Shown: positions 8,887 to 16,939 of the stretch, piece by piece
Position numbering within the stretch: the first letter of the stretch is position 1
Layout: every line of letters starts with the position of its first letter
Origin: Planctomycetaceae bacterium
GTDB lineage: Bacteria; Planctomycetota; Planctomycetia; Pirellulales; UBA1268
Direction of reading: 5' to 3'
DNA: 22,824 nucleotides
Assembly: GCA_005789975.1 (NCBI GenBank)
Contig: SXWC01000026.1
Span: 1 to 22,824, forward strand
The notes under the pieces: model-generated
What the model was told of the DNA's origin: nothing
Database searches by the model: none
The model's input: only the letters and a program-made list of their open reading frames with translations
Translations under genes and position numbers: made by a program

Positions 8887-9292
8887 ACTGGCCGGCAATC
8901 GTGACCCGGTCGTCACGAAGGCCATTCTGGAAACCGGGCTGGTGGAAACGGTTGTCGCCGATCTTGTAAAGCTTCATACGCCCGAAACAGGCAGGCCAGA
9001 AGACGGCGTCGATCAGCTTATGAATACATTAGAGACCTTCGCGTTACGCCATCCCTACGAGGGGTGCCTGTTGATGGTCTCTCTTTACCCGCTCGCGGGT
9101 GGTCTCTACCTACATGGGGTATGCGATGCTGTCGATCTATGTATCGAGGCCCTTCACCCCGCAGGCTTGGAACCTCAATTAAGAGGCTTTGCCACTGACC
9201 CATCCAATCGTCCTGAAATGCGGAAGAAGTACCTGGAGTGGGCCGACTGTATTGCCGAGTCTGCGGCCAAGAACCAGCCTGACAAAGGCTGA
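8876..9292 (+). CDS. Hypothetical protein, atypical codon use
   Basis: I do not recognise this protein. From a GTG at 8876 it has 138 residues and no signal peptide or membrane segment. The first third looks helical (VTKAILETGLVETVVADLVK). The middle is YEGCLLMVSLYPLAGGLYLH and the end is charged (RPEMRKKYLEWADCIAESAAK). ATG at 9022 is an alternative start that would remove the overlap with the broken surface-protein fragment. TTA, CTA and AGA codons, rare in the neighbours, are used here, which suggests transfer or weak selection. A minus-strand frame over 8789-8977 also looks passable, so the 5' part is less certain than the 3' part. Confidence 0.5.
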   Translation: MAAELAGNRDPVVTKAILETGLVETVVADLVKLHTPETGRPEDGVDQLMNTLETFALRHPYEGCLLMVSLYPLAGGLYLHGVCDAVDLCIEALHPAGLEPQLRGFATDPSNRPEMRKKYLEWADCIAESAAKNQPDKG

Positions 9293-9539
9293 AACAGGAC
9301 GCCGTGCTCGCGGTCCGTCCCAGTTCCAACCGCCTCGGTGACAACCTGCGGGGGAAACTACCGCGTGGAGCCCCCATGATCCACACCAGCCGGCGACGCT
9401 CGGCCGCTGGGGCGGCGGTCGCCTGGCCCGGAAGAAGCCGTGGCCCGGAAACCGGGAAAGGGTCGCCGTTGCGGCGATTTCGGGGTTTCGGGCGAACGGG
9501 CGGACGTGCTACCGTTCCCGCCCCCTCCGGGCCACCTGC
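9293..9539. other. Intergenic leader region of the lol pair
   Basis: I see no convincing gene in these 247 bases. A TGCTACCGT sequence (about 9507-9515) could be an extended -10 lying 25 bp before the permease ATG, but no good -35 accompanies it. A 102-codon open frame starting at 9304 overlaps the permease start and is compositionally a shadow. Confidence 0.3.
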
Positions 9540-11171
9540 ATGTACAAACTCCTTCTCTGCTGGCGGTATCTCCGCACCCGCTGGATCGCGCTGGCGAGCA
9601 TCATCAGCGTGACCCTCGGCGTGGCGACGATGATCGTCGTCAACGCCGTGATGGCCGGCTTTTCCCACGAGATGCAGACGCGGATCCACGGGATCCTCTC
9701 CGACCTCGTGTTCGAGAGCCACTCCCTCTCCGGGTTTCAGGACCCGCAGTGGCACATGGACGAGATCAAGCGGGCCGGCGGCGACGACATCGTCGGCATG
9801 ACGCCCACGGTGGCCGTGCCGGCGATGCTCAACTTCCAGGTCCGCGGCCAGTGGGTGACGCGGCAGATCATGTTCATCGGAATCGACGAGGCGACCCACG
9901 CCCAGGTCAGCGACTTCGGCCGCTATCTCCAGCATCCCGACAACCGCACCCAACTGTCGTTCGGTCTCCGTGAGGGGGGCTACGACACCGTCGACAGCCA
10001 GTCGGAGACGACCACGCCGACGCGGCCTGCGCTCGAAGGGGCCGGCTGGCCCCATCGCCGCATGCGGGTGGAGCGGGAGCGGGTGTGGCGCGAGAAACTC
10101 GAGGCCGACCGCCGCGCGAGCGGAGCCGAAGACACCACGCCACCCGCCGCGGGCGGCGGTCCAACCCCGTCGGTCGATCGGCAGGTCGATGCCGTGCTCG
10201 CCGCCACGGCAGGTGATGAAGCGGCCGCTGTCAGCACGGCGGCCGCCGCGGCGCCGGCTGACCCGTTTCGGCAGGCCAGACCCGAGGAGGGCACCCGGAT
10301 GGACCCCTCCAAGGAGCAGTTCACGGGCATCGTGCCGGGCATCGGTCTGGCGAGCTTTCGTGACTCCTCCGGCGTGGATCGTTTTCTGGTCCTGCCCGGC
10401 GACGACGTGAAGGTGACGTTTCCGACGGCGGGCACGCCCCCCAAGGCGGTCAGCGACTCCTTCACCATCGTCGACTACTACGAGAGCAAGATGAGCGAGT
10501 ACGACTCGAACTTCGTCTTCGTCCCGCTCGCCACGCTCCAGCGGATGCGGGGCATGATCGATCCGCAGACGGGCCTTGCGAGCGTCAACTCGATCCAGAT
10601 CAAACTCCGCGAGGGAGCCGACCTCGACATCGTCCGTGACAAGCTCCGCAAGGTCTTTCCCGCCGACATGTATGCGGTGGCCACCTGGCGGGACAAGCAA
10701 GGACCGCTGCTCGCCGCGGTCGACATGGAGATGTCGGTGCTCAACATCCTCCTGTTCCTGATCATCGCCGTGGCCGGCTTCGGGATCCTTGCGATCTTTT
10801 TCATGATCGTCGTGGAGAAGACACGCGACATCGGCATCCTCAAGTCGTTGGGCGCGGGAGCATCGGGGATCGCCGGCATCTTCCTGGGCTACGGACTGTT
10901 TCTCGGTCTCGTCGGGGCCGGAGCGGGGCTGGCCCTGGGCCTCGCGATCGCCTGGAACATCAACTCGATCCGCGTCGGCGTCGAATGGCTGACCGGCCAG
11001 CGGGTCTTCGACCCTTCGATCTATTATTTCCACCGGATTCCCTCGATCGTCGATCCCTTCACGGTGTGGTGGATCATCGTCGGCGCGGTGGGGATCGCCG
11101 TGGCTTCGAGCGTGCTGCCCGCGTTGCGGGCGGCCCGCCTCCATCCCGTCGAGGCCCTTCGCCATGACTGA
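9540..11171 (+). CDS. LolC/LolE-family ABC transporter permease
   Basis: A 543-residue inner-membrane permease of the FtsX/MacB superfamily, which in the Lol system moves lipoproteins out of the inner membrane. One N-terminal membrane segment (about residues 17-42, IALASIISVTLGVATMIVV) is followed by a large periplasmic domain. Three membrane segments follow at the C-terminus: VLNILLFLIIAVAGFGILAI, IFLGYGLFLGLVGAGAGLAL and FTVWWIIVGAVGIAVASSVL, ending LPALRAARLHPVEALRHD. That 1+3 topology and ending are typical. An acidic, Ala/Pro-rich insertion (about residues 170-255) makes it longer than the usual 400 or so residues. Its 3' end overlaps the ATPase gene by eight bases. LolC and LolE cannot be told apart here; only one permease gene is present, so a homodimer is possible. 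Confidence 0.88.
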   Translation: MYKLLLCWRYLRTRWIALASIISVTLGVATMIVVNAVMAGFSHEMQTRIHGILSDLVFESHSLSGFQDPQWHMDEIKRAGGDDIVGMTPTVAVPAMLNFQVRGQWVTRQIMFIGIDEATHAQVSDFGRYLQHPDNRTQLSFGLREGGYDTVDSQSETTTPTRPALEGAGWPHRRMRVERERVWREKLEADRRASGAEDTTPPAAGGGPTPSVDRQVDAVLAATAGDEAAAVSTAAAAAPADPFRQARPEEGTRMDPSKEQFTGIVPGIGLASFRDSSGVDRFLVLPGDDVKVTFPTAGTPPKAVSDSFTIVDYYESKMSEYDSNFVFVPLATLQRMRGMIDPQTGLASVNSIQIKLREGADLDIVRDKLRKVFPADMYAVATWRDKQGPLLAAVDMEMSVLNILLFLIIAVAGFGILAIFFMIVVEKTRDIGILKSLGAGASGIAGIFLGYGLFLGLVGAGAGLALGLAIAWNINSIRVGVEWLTGQRVFDPSIYYFHRIPSIVDPFTVWWIIVGAVGIAVASSVLPALRAARLHPVEALRHD

Positions 11172-11898
11172 AACCGCGACCGATATCCTCCGCGTGCGGA
11201 ATCTCCGCAAGAGCTACCAGTCGGGCGACACCCGGCTGGAGGTGCTCCGCGGCGTCGACTTCGACCTCGCCGCCGGCGAGTTCGTGTCGGTGGTCGGCCA
11301 GAGCGGTTCCGGCAAGAGCACGCTTTTGCACCTGATGGGCCTCCTCGACGCGGCCGACTCGGGCGAGGTCGTGCTCGCCGGCACCCGGATCTCCGGCCTC
11401 CCGGCCGGGCGGCGCGACCGGCTCCGAAACACCTGCGTCGGCATGGTGTTTCAGTCGTATCACCTGCTTCCGGAACTCGACGCGCTGGAAAACGTGATGG
11501 CGCCGCTGATGGTGCGGCATGGCATCTTCGAGTGGCTCGGCGTCCGTTCCGCGGTCCGGGCCAGGGCCCGCGGACTGCTCGACCGCTTCGGTCTCGGCGG
11601 CCGCCTCCACCACCGTCCGAGGCAGCTCTCGGGCGGGGCGCTGCAACGGGGGGCGAGCGCCCGCGCGCTCGTCACGCAGCCCCGGGGCCTGCTTGCCGAC
11701 GCGCCGACGGGCAATCACGACGAGGCGACCGGCGCCGTGATCCTCGAGACGCTCTGCGAGTTGAACCGCGCCGACGGCCTTTCTATAGTTCTGGTCACCC
11801 ACGACGCGGTCGTGGCCCGCCGTGCCGATCGGATCGTGCGCTTGGCGGCGGGTCGCGTCGATGAGACGTGCCCGGCCGCTGAGCGGAAGGCGGGATAG
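11164..11898 (+). CDS. LolD-type ABC ATPase with altered catalytic motifs
   Basis: A 244-residue ATPase of the LolD/MacB group, translationally coupled to the permease upstream. Walker A is intact (GQSGSGKST, 45-53), as are the Q-loop (VFQ, Gln97) and the switch His (VTHD, His213). The signature, normally LSGGEQQRVAIARAL, reads LSGGALQRGASARAL (155-169). Walker B, normally LLADEPTGNLD, reads LLADAPTGNHD (177-186), so the catalytic glutamate is Ala180 and the D-loop Leu is His185. Each change can be explained by one second-position transversion from the usual codon. Loss of this Glu blocks ATP hydrolysis in most ABC proteins. Either this copy is defective, it acts as an ATP-bound switch, or the stretch 11638-11718 contains base errors. 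The family call is firm; activity is doubtful. Confidence 0.88.
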   Translation: MTETATDILRVRNLRKSYQSGDTRLEVLRGVDFDLAAGEFVSVVGQSGSGKSTLLHLMGLLDAADSGEVVLAGTRISGLPAGRRDRLRNTCVGMVFQSYHLLPELDALENVMAPLMVRHGIFEWLGVRSAVRARARGLLDRFGLGGRLHHRPRQLSGGALQRGASARALVTQPRGLLADAPTGNHDEATGAVILETLCELNRADGLSIVLVTHDAVVARRADRIVRLAAGRVDETCPAAERKAG

Positions 11899-11957
11899 TC
11901 GAGCATCGCCGGCGCGACGCGGGCTGGCCCGTCGTTCCATTCGTCAGGAAAAGGCCC

Positions 11958-12815
11958 ATGTCCCGCATCATCTTCATGAACGACCGCTTGGTCCCCGAGG
12001 AGCAGGCCGTCGTCAGCGTCTTCGACCACGGGTTGCTGTACGGCGACGGTGTCTTCGAGGGCCTGCGAAGCTACTCGGGCAAGGTCTTCCGGCTCGACGC
12101 CCACCTCGACCGTCTCTACGCCAGCGCCCGGGCGATCTGCCTGGAGATTCCGCTGGGGAAGGAGGTCGTGGCGCGGGCCGTGGACGCCACCCTCGCCGCC
12201 AACGGCCTCGCCGACGGTTATGTCCGACTGGTGGTGACCCGCGGCGCCGGCAGCCTCGGACTCGACCCCAACAAGACGAAGCATCCGCAGGTCATCGTGA
12301 TCGCCGACACGATCAGCCTCTACCCCAGCGAGTATTACGAGCAGGGTCTGAGGATCGTGACAGCCGCCACGCAGCGGACGCAGTCGGCGGCCCTCTCGCC
12401 CCGGATCAAGTCACTCAACTACCTCAACAACATCATGGCCAAGCTCGAGGGGCTGCAGGCCGGCTGTGTCGAGGCCCTGATGCTCAACAGCAAGGGGGAG
12501 GTGGCCGAGTGCACCGGTGACAACGTCTTCGTGTTCCGGAGCGGAAAACTCCTCACGCCCCCGCCCGACGCCGGCATCCTCGAGGGCATCACCCGCGAGG
12601 CCGTGATGGAACTCGCCGTGGCGGCGGGGATCGACTGCCGGGAGTCGACGCTCGTGCGGCACGACCTCTACACGGCAGACGAGTGTTTTCTGACCGGAAC
12701 CGCCGCCGAGGTGATTCCGGTCGTCGAGATCGACGGCCGCAAGGTGGGCGCGGGCGTGCCGGGACCGATCACCACGCGGTTGACTCGCGACTTCCACGCA
12801 CTCGTGCGCCGCTGA
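11958..12815 (+). CDS. ilvE: Branched-chain amino acid aminotransferase (class IV, PLP)
   Basis: A 285-residue class IV aminotransferase. FDHGLLYGDGVFEGLRSY is the family's N-terminal signature. Lys151 in SPRIKSLNYLNNIMAK is the PLP Schiff-base lysine, and Glu184 in GEVAECTGDNVF is the cofactor-orienting glutamate. GILEGITR and FLTGTAAEV form the C-terminal phosphate and substrate sites. The enzyme would transfer amino groups between glutamate and branched-chain 2-oxo acids in the cytosol. Length and motifs fit the short IlvE type; D-amino acid aminotransferase or aminodeoxychorismate lyase is less likely. AGGAAAAGG lies just before the ATG and supports the start. It lies 59 bp after the lolD-type gene and ends 3 bp from spoVG, which faces it. 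Confidence 0.88.
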   Translation: MSRIIFMNDRLVPEEQAVVSVFDHGLLYGDGVFEGLRSYSGKVFRLDAHLDRLYASARAICLEIPLGKEVVARAVDATLAANGLADGYVRLVVTRGAGSLGLDPNKTKHPQVIVIADTISLYPSEYYEQGLRIVTAATQRTQSAALSPRIKSLNYLNNIMAKLEGLQAGCVEALMLNSKGEVAECTGDNVFVFRSGKLLTPPPDAGILEGITREAVMELAVAAGIDCRESTLVRHDLYTADECFLTGTAAEVIPVVEIDGRKVGAGVPGPITTRLTRDFHALVRR

Positions 12816-12818
12816 CGC

Positions 12819-13256
12819 TCAGCGCCGCGGGCGGTGGGGCTCATCGTCGATGTCTTCATAGCGGGAGACATAGCCCGGCTCGCGGGCGCGGACGAGTTCG
12901 TTCTCGTACTCGGCCACGATCCGCTTCTGGAGCATGTCGCGGCAGGCGGCGTTGATCGGATGGGCGATGTCGGCGTAGAGCCGCGGGCGTCCATCGCCAT
13001 CGCGGGGCGACTGTCCGGCGGGCAGGCGGCCGCCGCACTGGTTGCAGAAGTTGGCGCGGAGCGGATTTTTCGTGCCGCAACTGCCGCAGTGCGTGCAGAG
13101 CTTGCGGCTGGGCATCGCCACGAACGGCCCCGCGGGACTGCCGATCAGTTTCAAATCCCGCACGACGAAAGACATGTCGATCGTGATCGAGCAGAACGCG
13201 AGCAGTCGCTCGGCGCCGCCCTCCACGAGCTTGATGCGAACCTCGGAAATCTCCAT
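12819..13256 (-). CDS. spoVG: SpoVG family protein with inserted zinc ribbon
   Basis: A 145-residue SpoVG homologue. The N-terminal part has [29 protein letters not shown] and FVAMPSRK. The C-terminal part resumes with [20 protein letters not shown]. Between them sits an insertion with Cys54, Cys57, Cys60, Cys71 and Cys74 ([12 protein letters not shown], then [10 protein letters not shown]), a zinc-ribbon pattern absent from the roughly 84-97-residue Bacillus protein. SpoVG binds DNA and RNA as a regulator in Firmicutes and spirochaetes; the role here is unknown. The start at 13256 matches the conserved MEIT/SEVRI opening and has a G-rich site just upstream. The frame also opens at 13307, but that extension lacks homology. 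ispE lies 71 bp upstream on the same strand. Confidence 0.88.
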   Translation of the reverse strand: MEISEVRIKLVEGGAERLLAFCSITIDMSFVVRDLKLIGSPAGPFVAMPSRKLCTHCGSCGTKNPLRANFCNQCGGRLPAGQSPRDGDGRPRLYADIAHPINAACRDMLQKRIVAEYENELVRAREPGYVSRYEDIDDEPHRPRR

Positions 13257-13327
13257 GCCCCACCCCCCCTGGGCGATATCATGAAGATCGCGGGCCCGTC
13301 GGGGCACCCCCCTGTGGAGCGACGTTG

Positions 13328-14314
13328 TCAGGCCGGGTCCAAAAGCCGGACGGCGAACACCGTGGCGGCGGGGGACGGATGACCGGCCCGCATGCCGGCG
13401 ATCCGGGCCGCGATATCCTCGGCCTCCCCCGTCGTGCGGGAGAGCGTGAAGCAGGCGCTGCCGCTGCCGGTCAGCCGCGGCGCGAATCCACCGGCCCGGT
13501 CGAGGGCTTCGAGCAGCCCATCGACTTCGGGCGAAAGGCTCCGGGCCGGCGGTTCGAGGGCATTGCTCATGAAGGGCAGACCTGCCTGAAGCCCTCCGCT
13601 GGAGAGGGCAACGGCCAGCCGAGCCGCTTCTCCCCGGCGCGAGGCATCGGGCACGCAGCGGCCGTAGACGGCGGCGGTCGAGAGGCCCGTGGGCGGGCAG
13701 GCGATCACCGCGGCGAGTGGCGGCAGCCCGGCGACGCGGTCGATCCGCTCCCCCCTGCCGGAGGCGATCGCGGGCCCGCCGGCGAAAAACCAGGGCACAT
13801 CACTGCCGATCTCCGCGCCGATCCGGGCCAACCGGTCGGCCGGCCAGTCGAGGCTCCAGAGCCGGGCCGCCGCCATGAGAACGGCTGCGGCGTCGCTCGA
13901 TCCGCCGCCGAGTCCGGCACCCGACGGGATGCGTTTCACGAGATCGACATCGAGCCCGGTGGTGACGCCGGCTTCGCGGGCGAGCCGTTCAGCCGCGCGG
14001 ACCACGAGGTTGCGGCCGTCAGCGGGCACGTCACGGGCCAGGGCCCGGCCCGGCCCCGCCGCGAGCTCACCCTCGAACGTCACCCGCAACCGTACGCCGG
14101 CTTGTTCGGTCGAGCGGACGTGGAGCGTGTCGGCGAGCGACACCGGCACCATCAGCGACTCGATCTCGTGAAAACCGTCTGCACGTCGCGCCAGGACCGC
14201 GAGCGAGAGATTGAGTTTGGCCGGCGCCTGCACGGTGAGGCTGCCGCCGGATGTCGGCTGCGATCCGGATGTCGGCTGCGATCCGGGCGTCGGCATCGAG
14301 GGCCCCGTCGCCAT
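13328..14314 (-). CDS. ispE: 4-diphosphocytidyl-2-C-methyl-D-erythritol kinase
   Basis: A 328-residue GHMP kinase of the MEP isoprenoid pathway, which phosphorylates CDP-methylerythritol at the 2-hydroxyl. [24 protein letters not shown] carries the substrate-binding Lys and the DG(Y/F)HE motif. [17 protein letters not shown] is the ATP-binding GHMP motif, and LTGSGSACF is the third conserved motif. Residues before APAKLNL are a low-complexity leader built from an 18-bp tandem duplication, so the true start may be any of several (TTG 14317, ATG 14314, ATG 14296). ATG 14314 is chosen; no clear Shine-Dalgarno separates them. A small membrane-protein gene ends 19 bp upstream and spoVG follows downstream. 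Confidence 0.92.
   Translation of the reverse strand: MATGPSMPTPGSQPTSGSQPTSGGSLTVQAPAKLNLSLAVLARRADGFHEIESLMVPVSLADTLHVRSTEQAGVRLRVTFEGELAAGPGRALARDVPADGRNLVVRAAERLAREAGVTTGLDVDLVKRIPSGAGLGGGSSDAAAVLMAAARLWSLDWPADRLARIGAEIGSDVPWFFAGGPAIASGRGERIDRVAGLPPLAAVIACPPTGLSTAAVYGRCVPDASRRGEAARLAVALSSGGLQAGLPFMSNALEPPARSLSPEVDGLLEALDRAGGFAPRLTGSGSACFTLSRTTGEAEDIAARIAGMRAGHPSPAATVFAVRLLDPA
14251..14286. repeat. 18-bp tandem duplication in the ispE leader
   Basis: Two exact copies of an 18-bp unit (ATGTCGGCTGCGATCCGG on the plus strand) lie head to tail, with a degraded start of a third after 14286. In ispE they encode a repeated SQPTSG-like hexapeptide ahead of the catalytic fold. The period is a multiple of three, so the frame is kept. 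Confidence 0.85.
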
Positions 14315-14333
14315 CAAAGGCCCCGTCGGCGGA

Positions 14334-14549
14334 TCACCGCCAGTTGGCGACGAAGGCGATCGTTCCCAGGGCGAGCGCCAGCCCGATGGCGACGAGCACC
14401 GCCAGAAGGATCGCGATGCTCCTCCCGGCCCAGAGGTCTTCGTCGATCATCGACACGCGGTCCGACTTGTCGAATGAGCCGTTCCACACCGGAAACGCCC
14501 GCTCGTCGTACACCCACTGCGTGCGTTCTTCGTAGTTCTTCTGGCTCAT
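14334..14549 (-). CDS. Small single-span membrane protein upstream of ispE
   Basis: A 71-residue protein I do not recognise by name. The N-terminal half is hydrophilic and rich in aromatic and charged residues (MSQKNYEERTQWVYDERAFP, then WNGSFDKSD and MIDEDLWAGR). The C-terminal half is one membrane segment (IAILLAVLVAIGLALALGTIAF) ending VANWR. The ATG at 14549 is chosen over the one at 14570 because the added residues (MRRPPAS) look unrelated and would extend into the divergent rlmN leader. It ends 19 bp before ispE and is probably co-transcribed with it. It could be a membrane tether or accessory subunit; no function can be assigned. Confidence 0.7.
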   Translation of the reverse strand: MSQKNYEERTQWVYDERAFPVWNGSFDKSDRVSMIDEDLWAGRSIAILLAVLVAIGLALALGTIAFVANWR

Positions 14550-14661
14550 GCTGGCGGGCGGCCGTCGCACGGCCGAACTGCGGGATATGATGGGCTGGGC
14601 CTCTCTTCAGAAATGTACCCCGCGATATCGGCACCCGCCAGTGCTGAAAGCCGCCACGCCG

Positions 14662-15759
14662 ATGACTTCCGAACCAGTTCCCGATCCCGACCCGGCCGCC
14701 CACGGTGCGGGAGCCCCCGAACCCCGCCGCCACGTGCTCGATCCGGCCAGCGGCCTGGAAGCATGGCTCGCTCAGCGCGGCCAGCCGTCCTGGCGGGCCG
14801 GGGCGATCCGCCGCTGGCTGCACGGTCGGCGGTCTGAGTCGTTTGCCGACATGACCGACCTGCCACGCGGACTGCGGGGGGAGCTGGAAGCCGACTTCCG
14901 GATCTGGACCACGACGGTGGCCGTCCACAAGCGGGCCGACGACGGCACCGAGAAACTCCTCCTCGAACTCACCGATGGCCAGCGGATCGAGTGCGTGCTC
15001 CTGCGGGAGGGGGATGGTGATCGGCGGACCGTCTGCATCAGTTCGCAGGTGGGCTGTGCGATGGGCTGCGTGTTTTGCGCCAGCGGCATCGACGGCGTGG
15101 TCCGCAACCTGACGACCGGCGAGATCGTGGAGCAGCTGCTGCGACTCGCGTTGCTCCTGCCCGCCGACGAGCGGCTCAGCCACATCGTGGTCATGGGCAT
15201 GGGCGAGCCCCTGGCCAATCTCGATCGCCTCCTCCCGGCACTGGAGGAGGCGCAGGATCCGGATGGGCTCGGCATTTCGCAGCGTCGGATCACGATCTCG
15301 ACCGTTGGGCTGCCACAGGCGATCGACCGCCTCTGCGCCGCGAACCCCGGTTATCATCTCGCCGTCAGCCTGCACGCTGCCGAGGACGATCTCCGCACGC
15401 GGCTGGTGCCGGTCAACAAGGCGATCGGCCTGGCCGACGTGATGGCCGCCGCCGACCGCTACTGGGAGACCTCAGGCCGTCGCCTGACGTTCGAATATGT
15501 CCTGCTGGGGGGTGTCAACGACTCGCCGGAACAGGCCGAACGGCTCGTGAGGCTTCTCGGCGGTCGTGCCGCGCTCGTCAACGTGATTCCGTACAACGCC
15601 GTCGCGGGCATGCCCTGGAAGGAGCCCACGACCGCGGCCCGCGAACTGTTCCTCGAAGTCTTGCGGAACGCCGGGGTCAACGTGCAGGTCCGCCGCCGCA
15701 AGGGAGCGAGGATCGACGCCGCCTGCGGCCAGCTCCGCCGCCTTGCCGCGAAGGCGTAA
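14662..15759 (+). CDS. rlmN: 23S rRNA (A2503-C2) / tRNA methyltransferase RlmN
   Basis: A 365-residue radical-SAM methyltransferase. ISSQVGCAMGCVFCAS holds the CxxxCxxC cluster ligands. The GEP motif is VVMGMGEPLAN, and ISTVGLP, LAVSLHA and EYVLLGGVND follow in the expected order. The C-terminal RRRKGARIDAACGQL contains the mechanistic Cys used to activate the adenine C2. The enzyme methylates A2503 of 23S rRNA and A37 of some tRNAs. The frame stays open upstream to 14548, but that would run into the divergent gene's start, so ATG 14662 (MTSEP) is preferred; GTG 14641 is possible. No Shine-Dalgarno is seen. A TATGAT (14586-14591) may be a -10, but no -35 supports it. Confidence 0.92.
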   Translation: MTSEPVPDPDPAAHGAGAPEPRRHVLDPASGLEAWLAQRGQPSWRAGAIRRWLHGRRSESFADMTDLPRGLRGELEADFRIWTTTVAVHKRADDGTEKLLLELTDGQRIECVLLREGDGDRRTVCISSQVGCAMGCVFCASGIDGVVRNLTTGEIVEQLLRLALLLPADERLSHIVVMGMGEPLANLDRLLPALEEAQDPDGLGISQRRITISTVGLPQAIDRLCAANPGYHLAVSLHAAEDDLRTRLVPVNKAIGLADVMAAADRYWETSGRRLTFEYVLLGGVNDSPEQAERLVRLLGGRAALVNVIPYNAVAGMPWKEPTTAARELFLEVLRNAGVNVQVRRRKGARIDAACGQLRRLAAKA

Positions 15760-16102
15760 CGCGGCCTCTCGGCCCCACCAAAAAGGCTCATGGCTGCTGC
15801 GACGCTGCGACTCTGCGGCAAAGCCCCGCTGCCACACGACGACCGGGACATTTTCCAGGCGTCGCCCGACGGTCTGTCCGTGATCGACCTCGACTCGCTG
15901 TGATGGCCGACGCCACTAGCCGTCCGCTCATACCGGTGCCCTGAACCCTCGTATCGCCTGGTACAGGAAATCCAGCCCGGCCGGTGGGTCTTGAAGCTTT
16001 CCGTGAGCGGCGTGAGAATGCCGGGGCACGTTCAGGCGGCTCCGTGCCGATCAGCTTTTTCTGCCCACGCTGATCGCCCTCCCTCATTTCCGGAGCCCAC
16101 CC
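15760..16102. other. Intergenic region between rlmN and the HAD gene
   Basis: No gene is convincing in these 343 bases. A 37-codon frame (15790-15903, MAAATLRLCG, ending SVIDLDSL) could be a gene fragment but has no recognisable motif or ribosome site. A weak GGCC-TCTC-GGCC stem follows rlmN without a T-run. The end of the region supplies GGAG seven bases before the HAD start. Confidence 0.4.
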
Positions 16103-16939
16103 ATGCGCTGCAGCGTGCCCGACTCTGTGGTTTTTCCGTCGTCCGCCCCCCATGGCTTCCTCATCGACATGGACGGGGTGATCTACCGCGGGAGCGAGCT
16201 CATCCCCGGGGCAAATCGTTTCGTCCACGATCTTTTGTCGCTCAACCTGCCGTTCTTCTTTCTCACGAACAACAGCCAACGCACGCGGCGCGACGTCGTG
16301 ACGAAGTTGCATCGGCTCGGCATCGACGTGGATGAATCGCATATCTTCACCTGCGCGATGGCCACTGCCAGGTTTCTTGCGTCGCAAAAGCCGAAGGGCA
16401 CGGCCTACGTCATCGGCGAAGGAGGGTTACTCCATGCGCTGCACCAAAACGGCTACTCGATCGTCGACCACGACCCCGATTACGTGGTCGTGGGCGAGGG
16501 CCGTGCCGTGACCTACGAGATGGTCGAGACGGCCGTGCGGATGGTGATGGGCGGGGCGAAGTTGATCGCCACGAACCTCGACCCGAACTGCCCGACGCAG
16601 GCCGGCATCCGGCCCGGATGCGGAGCGATCGTCGCCATGCTGGAGACGGCCACGGGCCGCCGTGCGTTCAGCGTGGGCAAGCCGAGCCCGGTGATGATGA
16701 GGGCTGCCCGCAAGGAACTCGGGCTCGATGCTTCACAAACCACGATGATCGGCGACACCATGGAGACCGATATCCTCGGGGGCGTGCAACTGGGCTACCG
16801 CACGATCCTCGTGCTCTCCGGAGGAACGTCCCGGGAGGATCTCGCGTCGTTCGCCTACCGCCCCGACATCATCGTCGACTCGATCGCCGACCTATCGGCC
16901 TCCAAACTCGCCGGGCTCGACGCGCTCCTCGCGGGCTGA
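16103..16939 (+). CDS. NagD-like HAD-superfamily (class IIA) phosphatase
   Basis: A 278-residue HAD hydrolase. GFLIDMDGVIYRG (Asp22, Asp24) is motif I with nucleophile and acid/base. FLTNNSQRT is motif II, and SVGKPSP gives the motif III lysine. MIGDTMETDILGG is motif IV. A C2-type cap between motifs II and III, with VVGEGRAVTYE and ATNLDPNCPT, fits the NagD/AraL group, which dephosphorylates nucleotides and sugar phosphates. The substrate cannot be told. GGAG seven bases before ATG 16103 supports the start, although the first 16 residues precede the fold. It stands alone between an intergenic region and a convergent repeat-rich gap. Confidence 0.9.
   Translation: MRCSVPDSVVFPSSAPHGFLIDMDGVIYRGSELIPGANRFVHDLLSLNLPFFFLTNNSQRTRRDVVTKLHRLGIDVDESHIFTCAMATARFLASQKPKGTAYVIGEGGLLHALHQNGYSIVDHDPDYVVVGEGRAVTYEMVETAVRMVMGGAKLIATNLDPNCPTQAGIRPGCGAIVAMLETATGRRAFSVGKPSPVMMRAARKELGLDASQTTMIGDTMETDILGGVQLGYRTILVLSGGTSREDLASFAYRPDIIVDSIADLSASKLAGLDALLAG

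Noticed and set aside
8407..8925. 172-codon minus-strand open frame
   Set aside because: Another minus-strand frame in the same place gives the recognisable glycosidase-like tail; this one has no coherent features.
8789..8977. Minus-strand 62-codon frame starting MKLYKIGDNRF
   Set aside because: Its first half looks protein-like, but the rest is Arg/Ala shadow of the LEPLERRELLA stub and it is antisense to the better plus-strand ORF. Not excluded fully.
9018..11210. 730-codon minus-strand open frame
   Set aside because: It lies antisense to the lol permease, is rich in Arg/His/Asp from GC-rich codons and has no motif; a shadow of the real gene.
14586..14591. TATGAT as rlmN -10
   Set aside because: A good hexamer, but no -35-like sequence at 16-18 bp; not listed as a promoter.
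14548..14661. Upstream extension of rlmN to 14548
   Set aside because: It would overlap the divergent gene's start, and the extra residues do not resemble RlmN.
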